The notes beneath the pieces are model-generated. The model was not told the origin of the DNA. It worked only from the letters and a program-made list of their open reading frames with translations, and did not search any database. A program made the position numbers and the translations under genes. From an uncultured Tenacibaculum sp. (lineage in GTDB: Bacteria; Bacteroidota; Bacteroidia; Flavobacteriales; Flavobacteriaceae), in contig CAKZVD010000007.1 in NCBI GenBank assembly GCA_937922085.1, positions 1 to 64,000 of the forward strand: a DNA stretch of 64,000 bases, written 5' to 3'. Each line of letters starts with the position of its first letter. Position 1 is the stretch's first letter. Below, in pieces: positions 38,280-46,743 of this stretch.

Positions 38280-39527
38280 TTATTTTAAGGTTTCTCCTTC
38301 TAAGAAGTACTCTTTTTTTATAGTCTTTATTCTATTTTTAGCAAAGACATCTAATTCTTTATTTTTTCCTTCAAAGGCGTCTATATATCTGACATATAAA
38401 TCGTACCCAATTTTTTTCTCTTTATAATAATTATCAGAAATTTTTGCTAATTCAAATAAAGCTACATAGTTCTTTTTATTTTCTTTTAAGGCCAATTTAT
38501 ATTGTTCTATAACCCGTTTAGGCAACTTCATTTCTTTGTATACTTTAGCCAACCCCATAAATTCATTATCTCTTGGTTCTCTTCCTGCATAGGTTCCCAT
38601 AAAATAATTAAACATCGCCTTATCTATTTTCTTTTGCTTAAAATAAAGATTTCCTAAATAACTATAACTTTTAAAATCTTCTCTATCTATATAAGTAGCT
38701 CTTAAAAAATATTTAATTGCATTTTCATTCTCCTTTAAATGATAATATGCTTTTCCTAACATCTTATTTACATAATGTTGCTTCGGAACTAAAGAATCTA
38801 ACCTTTTCAATAATGATACACTCTCAGTATATTTTTTTTGTCTATATAAATCATTAATCTTTAGCTTATTCAAATTAATATGATTTTTATTTAACTGCAA
38901 TCCTTTGTTTATAAATATTCTTGCAGAATCTTTATCTTTCAATTTTGTATAAGCTCTAGCTAATTTTTCTATCGCATTAAAATGTGTGTCATCTATATTA
39001 TAAACCTCTAAAAAATTATCTATCCGTTTATATCTTTTCTTTAACAATGTATTTGTTAAACCTAATTGATAATAATAATTCGCATTGCTCTTATCTTTCT
39101 CTATTAATTCTTGAAAAGCAAGCTTTGCTTTTTTACCCTTTTTACTTTGTAGGTATAGTTTTCCTAAAAAATATTTCACTAACAAATTATTAACATCTTT
39201 TTTAGAAATTTCTTCAAATAAAATTATTGCTTCCGATATCTTCCTTTCTTTTCTTAACGATTTCCCTAATTTAATTTTAGTTGCATAATGATCTTCAAAA
39301 CTTAAAGCTTTCTTATAAAATTCAGATGCTTTTTTAGTATTATCTATAGCTTCATAAATAGCTGCTATTTTTAAATTACTTTTAAATGTAGGCGTTATTT
39401 TATTTAGTGTATTCAAAGCTATTTTATAACGTCCTCTTTCTAATAAACTATCTATCGTTTTAAAACTTTGTGCATTTGTTTTTAGTACTAAAAAAAACAA
39501 AACAATTATTATTTTCTCTTTTTTCAT
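38280..39527 (-). CDS. TPR-repeat secreted protein
   Basis: A 415-residue protein; I chose the ATG at 39527 (MKKEKIIIVLFFLVLKTNAQ), which gives a clean signal peptide, over the frame start at 39560. About ten TPR units follow through to residue 380, with regular ...A..fY..AL.. pairs. Probably a periplasmic scaffold. It lies 17 nt after the gene at 39545-40429 and is likely cotranscribed. Confidence 0.82.
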   Translation of the reverse strand: MKKEKIIIVLFFLVLKTNAQSFKTIDSLLERGRYKIALNTLNKITPTFKSNLKIAAIYEAIDNTKKASEFYKKALSFEDHYATKIKLGKSLRKERKISEAIILFEEISKKDVNNLLVKYFLGKLYLQSKKGKKAKLAFQELIEKDKSNANYYYQLGLTNTLLKKRYKRIDNFLEVYNIDDTHFNAIEKLARAYTKLKDKDSARIFINKGLQLNKNHINLNKLKINDLYRQKKYTESVSLLKRLDSLVPKQHYVNKMLGKAYYHLKENENAIKYFLRATYIDREDFKSYSYLGNLYFKQKKIDKAMFNYFMGTYAGREPRDNEFMGLAKVYKEMKLPKRVIEQYKLALKENKKNYVALFELAKISDNYYKEKKIGYDLYVRYIDAFEGKNKELDVFAKNRIKTIKKEYFLEGETLK

Positions 39528-39544
39528 TCTAATCTTTATTTTTC

Positions 39545-40429
39545 TTATTTCATTAACCAATTAACAATATTGAGCAATAATTTGTAATTTTCTTTTGCTT
39601 CTTCTGAATTCATTCCTACTTTAAATCTATCTCTTCCAGCTAACTGAGCTGTAAACATTGCAGCTTCTCCAAAAACAGCAATTTTCCCTTTTTTAAATTT
39701 CATAACAGCACCTTGCGATAAATTTTTAGCAGAAAAACGTTTTGTTTTTTCTGAAAATCGCCACATCGTATCTGGTAAGTAAACAACTAATTTTTCATTT
39801 GTTTTTAAAATTGAAGTCGCTTTATTGGGTATTTTAAAAGCCTGACCTGTGAATGTCTTTATTTTTTCAATTTTCCCTTCTTCAACATTTTCTGTTATTT
39901 CATGTACTCCTAATGTTTTTTCTTTTTTAGTAAAATCAAAAATTCCTCTTCTATTTTCATCTAATAAAAAACTATCGTAAAAAGTAAACCCAAATACTTT
40001 TCCCAATTTTTCACTTGCTCCTGCAAAAGGCATGTGATCTGCTATTAAGAATAAAGAACCTCCTTTTTTAACCCATTCTTTTATAGCTTTTATTTCCTTA
40101 TCTGTAAAAGCACTCTTTGTAGGTACCACAAATGGAGGTCTACTATTTTCTGCTAAAGCATTTGAAATTACCAACGCGGTTATTCCTTTTAAATTAGCTT
40201 GAGTAAATTTTTTAGCATTCGATTTTACTTTATACCCTGCTTGTTTTAAAACTTTTGCAAAAGGTGAAAATCGATTGTCAATTCTATGAAAATTATTATG
40301 TGCATGATCTACATAAATAGTTCCAGTATATTTTTCTTTAATTTTAGGTGTATATAACGTATCTGGTACTTGCTGAGAAAATACCAAGTGAATAAAAAGG
40401 CTAAATAAAAGAGTTGTAAATAATTTCAT
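39545..40429 (-). CDS. Secreted DUF4350-like protein
   Basis: A 294-residue secreted protein (signal peptide 1-18, HLVFSQ). The central GITALVISNALAEN and IKEWVKKGGSLFLIADHMPFAGA segments match the DUF4350 / class I glutamine-amidotransferase-like fold, and FKKGKIAVFGEAAMFTAQ forms a later strand. No catalytic Cys is visible in the usual nucleophile-elbow position, so a binding rather than enzymatic role is likely. Confidence 0.72.
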   Translation of the reverse strand: MKLFTTLLFSLFIHLVFSQQVPDTLYTPKIKEKYTGTIYVDHAHNNFHRIDNRFSPFAKVLKQAGYKVKSNAKKFTQANLKGITALVISNALAENSRPPFVVPTKSAFTDKEIKAIKEWVKKGGSLFLIADHMPFAGASEKLGKVFGFTFYDSFLLDENRRGIFDFTKKEKTLGVHEITENVEEGKIEKIKTFTGQAFKIPNKATSILKTNEKLVVYLPDTMWRFSEKTKRFSAKNLSQGAVMKFKKGKIAVFGEAAMFTAQLAGRDRFKVGMNSEEAKENYKLLLNIVNWLMK

Positions 40430-40560
40430 TTTTTTGAATGTTAAAGATTACAATATTTAGTGATTTTACTGATAATTACAATCTACACATCTACAAAAGT
40501 CTAAGTGTTAACTTCGACTTTTGCTGTTAGCATATTCAATATATAATCAGCATATTTTTT

Positions 40561-41967
40561 CTATTTTACTTCAAAAGATATTGGTAAAGTATATCCTACT
40601 TTTACCGCTTTCCCTTTATCTTCTCCTGGTTGTAACTTTGGCATTTTTTTAAGCATTCTTAATGCTTCCTCTTTCAACTTTGGATGAGGAGCTCTAGCTT
40701 TTGTTTCAATTAAATTTCCGTTTTCATCTATTTTAAATTGCACATAAATTCTTTTCTTACCTGGCTCTAACCCTAAACTATTTGCTAAATTGGTATTAAA
40801 ATTATTCTTTACAAAATCTCGCATATTTTTATTAAATGCATCTTTTCCTTCTCCTTTATTTATAAATGCAGGAACTTTATCTACAGCTGAAAATGGCATG
40901 TTACCATCTTGTAAAGATGCTTTATATTTTCTCCTAAGTAATTCTTTTAGAAATTCGTCTTTTTCTTCTTCAGAAATATGATCTTTTTTTATTTTTTCTT
41001 TTATTTTATTTAATAATTCTTTAGAAATTGGTGATACTGGAGGTGGAAGTAAATCTTCTTTATTTTTATCTGTTTCAATAGATGATTTCGTTTCTTTTTT
41101 AACTTCTTCTTGTATTTCATTATTAGAACATGCCGTATAGAAAAGCATACTTGCTAACATCGGTATTAATAATAAATACTTTAATTGTTGCACTTTTTTT
41201 GATTGTTTTTTAGTCATCATAATAATTCGTTTTTTAATTAATGAATGTTTATAAAACTGATTAATAAATGAAATATGCTCTACCTGAAAAATTTCAGATA
41301 ATAAATTGTTGATGTAGTTGGTTTTCTCGGTTGACTTACTAACCGTTTCGTCAGAAATAAATTCATGTACTAAAGCTATTCTGTTTTGATATAAATATAA
41401 CATTGGATTAAACCACATCACTATTTTTAAAAACTCAAAAACTAATAAATCAATAGTATGCCTTTGTTTGCTATGCACTAACTCATGTTCAATTATTTTA
41501 GATTTTTTCTCTTCTGGAATTTCTTTTCCTATAAAAATATAATTGAAGAATGAAAAAGCTCTCGAATTTTTAGGCAACAAAATTAATTTATAACCTTCCT
41601 TAGATATCTTTTCATGATTCGAAATTAATTTTATGATTTTAGTTAATTTTATTATAAAAACTATTAAAAACAATAAACTTCCTATTCCAAAAAGAACATC
41701 CATATAATTTATAGATTGATACCATGAAGCTTTTTCTATAATTGTTTGTGGTGATAAAATAATTTCTGGTAGCAAAATGGCATATTCTTGAGGAATTGCT
41801 TTCTGTAATGTTGGAATTTTAAGTAATGGTAAAACAAAAGATAAAACAGCCGTTGCCAATAAATAAAATCGGTTTTTTGTAAAAAAAGTTTCCTTACCTA
41901 AAAAGAAATCATAGACTGCTAAAAACAAAACTTGAAAGAATATTACTTGTATAATATATGTTAGCAT
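40561..41967 (-). CDS. BlaR1/MecR1-type M56 metallopeptidase with TonB-C tail
   Basis: A 468-residue membrane protein. Four helices (about 4-20, 33-50, 88-108 and about 262-278) surround a zinc protease site HELVH at 161-165, as in BlaR1/MecR1 sensors that trigger cleavage of BlaI-type repressors. Unlike BlaR1 there is no penicillin-binding sensor domain; the periplasmic part ends in a VDKVPAF motif and a TonB C-terminal-type domain (about 380-468). The signal it senses is unknown. It lies 5 nt after the BlaI-type gene. Confidence 0.88.
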   Translation of the reverse strand: MLTYIIQVIFFQVLFLAVYDFFLGKETFFTKNRFYLLATAVLSFVLPLLKIPTLQKAIPQEYAILLPEIILSPQTIIEKASWYQSINYMDVLFGIGSLLFLIVFIIKLTKIIKLISNHEKISKEGYKLILLPKNSRAFSFFNYIFIGKEIPEEKKSKIIEHELVHSKQRHTIDLLVFEFLKIVMWFNPMLYLYQNRIALVHEFISDETVSKSTEKTNYINNLLSEIFQVEHISFINQFYKHSLIKKRIIMMTKKQSKKVQQLKYLLLIPMLASMLFYTACSNNEIQEEVKKETKSSIETDKNKEDLLPPPVSPISKELLNKIKEKIKKDHISEEEKDEFLKELLRRKYKASLQDGNMPFSAVDKVPAFINKGEGKDAFNKNMRDFVKNNFNTNLANSLGLEPGKKRIYVQFKIDENGNLIETKARAPHPKLKEEALRMLKKMPKLQPGEDKGKAVKVGYTLPISFEVK

Positions 41968-41972
41968 AACAG

Positions 41973-42341
41973 TTATTTTTTATTTTTTTTATTCACTTCT
42001 TTCAAAATACTTTCTAACTCATTGATATCCATTTTGTTTTCCTTCATAAAAAAAGACACCATACTTTTAAATGAACCTTCAAAATATCCGTTCATTAGTT
42101 TATGTAAACTTTGATTGCTATACGCTTTTTTTTCAATGATAGGAAAATAAACATACCCTCTACCTTTAGGATTGTGGCCAACAAATTCTTTTGTTTCTAA
42201 AATTCTAATAATAGTTGAAACTGTATTATAAGCTGGCTTTGGTTGCGGAAGTTTCTCTATTACTTCTTTAACAGAGGCTTCATTTAATTGCCATAATACT
42301 TGCATTATTTGCTCTTCTGCTTTTGTTAGTTGTTTACCCAT
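41973..42341 (-). CDS. BlaI/MecI/CopY-family repressor
   Basis: A 122-residue winged-helix repressor. MGKQLTKAEEQIMQVLWQLNEASVKEVIE and PKPAYNTVSTIIRILETKEFVGHNPKGRGYVYFP are the family's DNA-binding half; the C-terminal half mediates dimerisation and holds the cleavage region. It should bind the palindrome 34 nt upstream and be inactivated by the M56 partner encoded directly downstream. Confidence 0.94.
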   Translation of the reverse strand: MGKQLTKAEEQIMQVLWQLNEASVKEVIEKLPQPKPAYNTVSTIIRILETKEFVGHNPKGRGYVYFPIIEKKAYSNQSLHKLMNGYFEGSFKSMVSFFMKENKMDINELESILKEVNKKNKK

Positions 42342-42374
42342 TTTCTATTATTTTTAAATTACTCACCTTTACAA

Positions 42375-42416
42375 ATATAACTAAAAAATTAGTTTAAACT
42401 AATTTTTTAGTTATAT
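42375..42416 (-). promoter_or_regulatory. Operator/promoter of the blaI-blaR1 pair
   Basis: A perfect 42-bp palindrome (half-site ATATAACTAAAAAATTAGTTT, given in two arms meeting at 42395/42396). One end overlaps a -7 box read on the minus strand as TATATTTG (42372-42379). A dimeric repressor bound here would block RNA polymerase. No other copy was noticed in the window. Confidence 0.75.
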
Positions 42417-42546
42417 AAATAACATTAAAAGAATTTAACCGTCATATGCAAACTGTAAATAAAGAGCTATTACTTCTACATTTAACAGAAAAATCCCCAT
42501 AAATTATCTCAACTGGCAGAACAAAAACTTTAACTATCTCAAAAAC

Positions 42547-42573
42547 TGTATTTTGCACATTACATGCAAAATA
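42547..42573 (+). promoter_or_regulatory. Inverted repeat upstream of peptide genes
   Basis: GTATTTTGCA (42547-42556) and TGCAAAATAC (42564-42573) form a perfect 10-bp inverted repeat with a 7-nt spacer, about 50 nt before the first peptide ATG. The size and spacing suit a dimeric regulator. It could instead be an mRNA hairpin if transcription starts further upstream. Confidence 0.45.
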
Positions 42574-42623
42574 CTTACATTAGTCATAGGAATATTCCTA
42601 CATTATTAAATAATAAAAAAAAT

Positions 42624-42866
42624 ATGAGATTAAAAGAGTTTAGAAAGCTATCTAAAAAAGAATTGTTAGAGATTAAAGCAGGTCATAATTGTTTAAGGCA
42701 TGCAGATGAAGGCGGAGGAGGTGGCGGAGGAGCCGCTACTTGTACTGCAACATGTTTACCCCACAATGGAGCAGAATATACTGTTACTTGTAGTGGAACT
42801 GCATGTACTGCCACAGATTACGATGGCTGTGAGTCTGAAAATGAATCTAAAGCTTGTAGAACATAA
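42624..42866 (+). CDS. Cys-rich secreted peptide precursor 1
   Basis: An 80-residue precursor from ATG 42624 (the longer frame from 42564 overlaps the inverted repeat). The leader MRLKEFRKLSKKELLEIKAG resembles double-Gly-type leaders of bacteriocin and RiPP-like peptides of Bacteroidetes, with AG in place of GG. The core begins HNCLRHADE, then seven Gly, and has seven Cys in all, including CTATDYDGC. Export by a C39-peptidase ABC transporter is expected from the leader, but none is in the window. Product activity unknown; antimicrobial or signalling peptide is the inference. Paralogue follows 13 nt downstream. Confidence 0.7.
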   Translation: MRLKEFRKLSKKELLEIKAGHNCLRHADEGGGGGGGAATCTATCLPHNGAEYTVTCSGTACTATDYDGCESENESKACRT

Positions 42867-42879
42867 TAAAATTGAAACT

Positions 42880-43128
42880 ATGAAATTTTTAAACAAAATA
42901 GAAAGCATCCTTTTAACCAAGCAGGAAATGAAAAATATTTTCGCTGGTCATAATTGTATAAGGCACGCAGATGAAGGTGGCGGAGGAGGAAGTCCATCTG
43001 CATCTGTAACTGCATATTGTGGTGGGCATTCTGTAACTTGTAAAGGCACTTTTAATTGTACTGCCACCGATTACGAAGGTTGTTCATGTGATGATGGCAA
43101 AGACGAAAAAACTTGTATCGTATTATAA
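42880..43128 (+). CDS. Cys-rich secreted peptide precursor 2
   Basis: An 82-residue precursor from ATG 42880. Leader ends LTKQEMKNIFAG; core begins HNCIRHADE and five Gly, and carries seven Cys with CTATDYEGC. It shares with precursor 1 the cleavage-type AG, the HNC[LI]RHADE-Gly start and the CTATDY[DE]GC block, while the region between differs. It ends 1 nt before a strong terminator. The long frame starting at 42700 in this reading frame runs through precursor 1 and is not the real start. Confidence 0.7.
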   Translation: MKFLNKIESILLTKQEMKNIFAGHNCIRHADEGGGGGSPSASVTAYCGGHSVTCKGTFNCTATDYEGCSCDDGKDEKTCIVL

Positions 43129-43129
43129 T

Positions 43130-43163
43130 AATAAGCGGTTGTATAAAAACAACCGCTTATTTT
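43130..43163 (+). terminator. Terminator after the peptide genes
   Basis: AATAAGCGGTTG (43130-43141) pairs with CAACCGCTTATT (43150-43161) over an 8-nt loop and leads into a short T-run. The thioredoxin gene starts 14 nt later, so part of the transcript may read through into it. Confidence 0.75.
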
Positions 43164-43176
43164 AAAAAACAATTCT

Positions 43177-44505
43177 ATGAAATATTTTATACCTTTTTTA
43201 ATTTTAATACTAACATTTTTTATCAGCTGTAAAATAGAAAATGAACAAAAAGAAACTACGCAAATTATAATTGATTTAGATTTACAAAAAAATAATGGGG
43301 AGTTTATTAATCCTATTAGTCCTTTTGCTCATCTTAGGAAAGAACTTTATAAAGACTTTAAAGGAGTACCTAAGTTAGATAGTATTTCTATACAAATGCA
43401 TCGTACATATAGTTTAAGAGATTTAAAAAAAAAATTAGCTGATAAAGTTATTGATTCTACTTCTTTTAAAAACTTTATTTATGGCGTTTATGCAGTAACA
43501 GGATTTGAAAATGGGAAACAGTTTTTAATTGTTGATGTTAATAATAACAAAGATTTTAATGATGATGTTAAACAAATATTTAGTAATAAACTTCATGAAT
43601 CTCCAACAGATTATAAAGCAAGAGATTCTATTTTTAAGGTTTTTAAAATAAAAACAAACACCTATCACAAAGGTGAAATAATAGAAAAACATAGTTATAT
43701 TAGACCTTTTCCTTATAAGGATTTCTATACTTATAAAAACCCCACTAAAGAGATTATAAGAGAAAACAATTTTCAACTTGCTAGTCAATACAATCAACAT
43801 TATTCTGGAGAGTTTCAAAATAATTACAAAGTAGCTATACAAAATTTTAACAAAAGAACAACAATTCTTTTTGCTAAAAAAAATGAAACCTTTAAACCTA
43901 AAACTAGAGGTGTTTATTATACTAAATATGCTGTAAATGATACTGTAAAATTAGAAACAGCATCTTTTAAAATAGATAGTTTAGATCCAATTAAAAATAA
44001 GCTTTTTTTAAGTAAAATAGATGATTCATTAGTTAAATTTGGCTACAGACCAAATGATAAAATAAAAGATTTTGGTTTCTATGATATAAAAAAGAATAGA
44101 AATAAAATATCAACTATCTTAAAAAACAAAGAATACATCTTATTAGATTTTTGGGGTACGTGGTGCGAACCTTGTAAAAAACTTACTCCCGACTTATTAG
44201 AAATTAATGAAAAAATTCCTTCTGTACAAGTAATAGGAATTGCCTATGATTTTAATGAAAAAGCAGTAAACGAATATATCAAAAAAAACAAACTCAATTG
44301 GGTGAATATTTTTGAAAAAAGAGTCTACAAGGATAGCCTACTTCATAAAAAAATAGTAAACCAATTAAATGTTATAAATTATCCTACATTTTTCCTTATC
44401 AATAAAAAAAGAAAAATTGTATACAGAGGTTACGGAAAAAGTTCTTTAGATTCTATTAAGAAAATATTAAATTTTAAATCTATTATTGCAAATTCAAATT
44501 CCTGA
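43177..44505 (+). CDS. TlpA-type thioredoxin-like lipoprotein
   Basis: A 442-residue lipoprotein (lipobox TFFISC, Cys19). Residues about 20-300 are an unrecognised beta-rich domain with a Ca-binding-like VDVNNNKDFNDD turn; residues about 305-442 are a thioredoxin fold with the redox motif WCEPC (Cys330, Cys333) and the cis-Pro strand YPTFFLI. It should exchange disulfides in the periplasm. Its position directly after two Cys-rich peptide genes suggests it may form or reduce their disulfides, but such proteins are common and this link is inference. Confidence 0.88.
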   Translation: MKYFIPFLILILTFFISCKIENEQKETTQIIIDLDLQKNNGEFINPISPFAHLRKELYKDFKGVPKLDSISIQMHRTYSLRDLKKKLADKVIDSTSFKNFIYGVYAVTGFENGKQFLIVDVNNNKDFNDDVKQIFSNKLHESPTDYKARDSIFKVFKIKTNTYHKGEIIEKHSYIRPFPYKDFYTYKNPTKEIIRENNFQLASQYNQHYSGEFQNNYKVAIQNFNKRTTILFAKKNETFKPKTRGVYYTKYAVNDTVKLETASFKIDSLDPIKNKLFLSKIDDSLVKFGYRPNDKIKDFGFYDIKKNRNKISTILKNKEYILLDFWGTWCEPCKKLTPDLLEINEKIPSVQVIGIAYDFNEKAVNEYIKKNKLNWVNIFEKRVYKDSLLHKKIVNQLNVINYPTFFLINKKRKIVYRGYGKSSLDSIKKILNFKSIIANSNS

Positions 44506-44598
44506 CTGAGTAACTTAGTTATATTTCTAAAAATAATTATATCTGTACTATTATTAAGCTACAGCTAAGTTCTTTATTCATTTAAAACTGTTGTAAAT

Positions 44599-44699
44599 AA
44601 AAAAAAGCAACCCATTTCGGGAAGCTTTCCATTGGTTAACAAAACCTTTGGCAATTTCTTGCCAACAACACAACTAAACGCTGTTTAAAATTAAACAGC
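44599..44699 (-). ncRNA. Candidate small RNA, divergent from lysS
   Basis: Read on the minus strand, a promoter at 44703-44732 is followed at once by four hairpins: GCTGTTTAA/TTAAACAGC (44680-44699), TTGGCAA/TTGCCAA (44648-44665), GGTT/AACC (44634-44646), and a terminal AAGC..CCC/GGG..GCTT stem (about 44605-44626) that runs into eight T. No reading frame of note is present. The size is about 95-100 nt. It may belong to a known flavobacterial family such as Flavo-1; I cannot test that here. Confidence 0.6.
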
Positions 44700-44702
44700 C
44701 GA

Positions 44703-44732
44703 CAAATATACAAGCTTTTTTTTAATATACAA
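44703..44732 (-). promoter_or_regulatory. Promoter of the candidate small RNA
   Basis: On the minus strand TTG (44730-44732), a 19-nt spacer, then TATATTTG (44703-44710): a full match to the Bacteroidetes consensus, pointing away from lysS and not toward any gene. Confidence 0.65.
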
Positions 44733-44774
44733 CATAAAATAATTTTATTTTCTAAAATCCTAATCAAAAGTTGA

Positions 44775-44805
44775 TTGTTTAATTATTCAATTGATTGTAT
44801 CTTTG
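44775..44805 (+). promoter_or_regulatory. Promoter of lysS
   Basis: TTG at 44775-44777, a 20-nt spacer and TATCTTTG at 44798-44805. The predicted leader before the ATG at 44840 is about 30 nt and has no Shine-Dalgarno site. The match also shows that the longer frame starting at 44795 cannot be the real start. Confidence 0.75.
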
Positions 44806-44839
44806 CGCCTTTAATTTCAATTATCTAAAAAGAACATCA

Positions 44840-46537
44840 ATGCAATTATCAGAACAAGAAATTGTACGTAGAGAAAAACTTACCAAGTTACGTGAATTGG
44901 GTATTAATCCATATCCAGCAGATTTATTCCCTCTAGACAGTAATTCTAAAGACATTAAAGAAAACTTTAAAGAAGGGAAAAAAGTTGTTATTGCTGGTAG
45001 ATTAATGTCGAAGAAGATACAAGGAAAAGCTTCTTTTGCAAAATTGCAAGATGGTGAAGGACGAATTCAAATATACTTTAATAGGGATGAAATTTGCCCT
45101 GGAGAAGATAAAATGAAATACAATGAACTCTTTAAAAAACTACTCGATCTTGGAGATTTTATAGGTATTGAAGGAGAGTTATTTACTACACAAGTAGGTG
45201 AGAAAACTGTAATGGTAAAAGACTTTAAGTTATTAAGTAAGGCTTTAAAACCATTACCGTTACCAAAAATAGATGGAGAGGGAAATGTATTTGATGCTTT
45301 TACAGATCCTGAAATGCGTTACCGTCAACGTTACGCAGATTTAGTTGTAAACCCGCATGTTAAAGAAGTTTTTGTAAAACGTACTAAACTATTTACAGCA
45401 ATGCGTCAGTTTTTTAATGATGCTGGTTATTTTGAAGTAGAAACTCCAATATTACAACCTATTGCTGGTGGTGCCTCTGCAAGACCATTTATTACACATC
45501 ATAATTCATTAGACATTCCTTTGTATATGAGAATTGCAAATGAGTTGTATTTAAAACGTTTAATCGTTGGTGGTTTTGATGGTGTATATGAGTTTTCTAA
45601 AAATTTCCGTAATGAAGGAATGGACAGAACTCATAATCCAGAATTTACAGCAATGGAAATTTATGTAGCTTATAAAGACTACAACTGGATGATGGAATTT
45701 ACTGAAAAATTATTAGAGCATTGTGCTTTAGCAGTAAACGGAACAACAGAAGCTACTTTTGGAGAACATCATATAGATTTTAAAGCTCCGTATGCTCGTG
45801 TTACTATGGCAGATTCTATAAAACACTTTACTGGTTTTGATATTGTTGGAAAAACAGAAGAAGAGTTATTTGATGCTGCAAAAGGTATGGGGATTGCTGT
45901 TGACAAAACCATGGGGAAAGGAAAATTAATTGATGAAATGTTTGGTGAAAAATGTGAAGGAAATTACATTCAACCAACTTTTATTACTGACTATCCTAAA
46001 GAAATGTCTCCTTTATGTAAAGAACATAGAGATAATCCTGAATTAACTGAACGTTTTGAATTAATGGTTTGTGGTAAAGAAATTGCTAATGCATATTCAG
46101 AATTAAATGACCCAATAGATCAACGTGAGCGTTTTGAGGCACAATTAAAGTTAGCTGCTAGAGGTGATGATGAAGCTAGTGAATTTATAGATCACGATTT
46201 TTTACGTGCATTAGAATATGGTATGCCTCCTACTTCTGGTTTAGGTATTGGTATGGATCGTTTAATTATGTATTTAACAAACAATCCTTCTATACAAGAA
46301 GTCTTATTTTTTCCTCAAATGAGACCAGAAAAGAAAGCACCATCTGTTACTTTAAATGAGGATGAAAAGGCATTATTAGCTTTAATTGAAAAAGCAGAAA
46401 AGATTGATTTAAATGAATTAAAATCCCAATCTGGTTTAAGTAATAAAAAATGGGATAAAACTATTAAAGGTTTAACGAAAAACAACCTTGCAAAGGTTAA
46501 TAAAACTGATGAAGGTTTATTTGTAGAAATAGCCTAA
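44840..46537 (+). CDS. lysS: Lysyl-tRNA synthetase (class II)
   Basis: Charges tRNA-Lys. I chose ATG 44840 (MQLSEQEIVRREKL, 565 residues) because the promoter -7 box lies over the alternative TTG. OB-fold anticodon-binding domain about 55-170, class II catalytic core about 180-500 with NFRNEGMDRTHNPEFTAMEIY and the motif 3 GLGIGMDRL. About 60 extra C-terminal residues (EDEKALLALIEKAEKIDLNELKSQSG) form a helical, winged-helix-like appendage, absent from E. coli LysS, which to my memory is common in this phylum. Confidence 0.97.
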   Translation: MQLSEQEIVRREKLTKLRELGINPYPADLFPLDSNSKDIKENFKEGKKVVIAGRLMSKKIQGKASFAKLQDGEGRIQIYFNRDEICPGEDKMKYNELFKKLLDLGDFIGIEGELFTTQVGEKTVMVKDFKLLSKALKPLPLPKIDGEGNVFDAFTDPEMRYRQRYADLVVNPHVKEVFVKRTKLFTAMRQFFNDAGYFEVETPILQPIAGGASARPFITHHNSLDIPLYMRIANELYLKRLIVGGFDGVYEFSKNFRNEGMDRTHNPEFTAMEIYVAYKDYNWMMEFTEKLLEHCALAVNGTTEATFGEHHIDFKAPYARVTMADSIKHFTGFDIVGKTEEELFDAAKGMGIAVDKTMGKGKLIDEMFGEKCEGNYIQPTFITDYPKEMSPLCKEHRDNPELTERFELMVCGKEIANAYSELNDPIDQRERFEAQLKLAARGDDEASEFIDHDFLRALEYGMPPTSGLGIGMDRLIMYLTNNPSIQEVLFFPQMRPEKKAPSVTLNEDEKALLALIEKAEKIDLNELKSQSGLSNKKWDKTIKGLTKNNLAKVNKTDEGLFVEIA

Positions 46538-46550
46538 ACTATTCCTTATT

Positions 46551-46585
46551 AAAAAAGCAATTCCTTAATTAAGAATTGCTTTTTT
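46551..46585 (+). terminator. Terminator after lysS
   Basis: AAAAAAGCAATTC pairs with GAATTGCTTTTTT over a short loop and ends in a T-tract, 13 nt after the lysS stop. Confidence 0.82.
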
Positions 46586-46743
46586 AATTTTAATGATTTC
46601 TGAAATTTAATAGATAAACCTGTAAAAACATCTAGAACAGAACTAATTTTCTTAAAACTATACTTTGTTCTAAATTTGGTTTTTATATTTATTTTGAAAT
46701 TTTTTCATTCTTTTGTTTTGTAATTTATTTAATTTTTTATCCT

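Noticed and set aside
42700-43128. A 142-codon frame running into the second peptide gene
   Set aside because: It starts inside precursor 1 in another frame; the coherent leader and start of precursor 2 is at 42880.
44795-44839. Upstream TTG start for lysS
   Set aside because: The lysS -7 promoter box TATCTTTG overlaps it, so the codons before 44840 cannot be in the mRNA.
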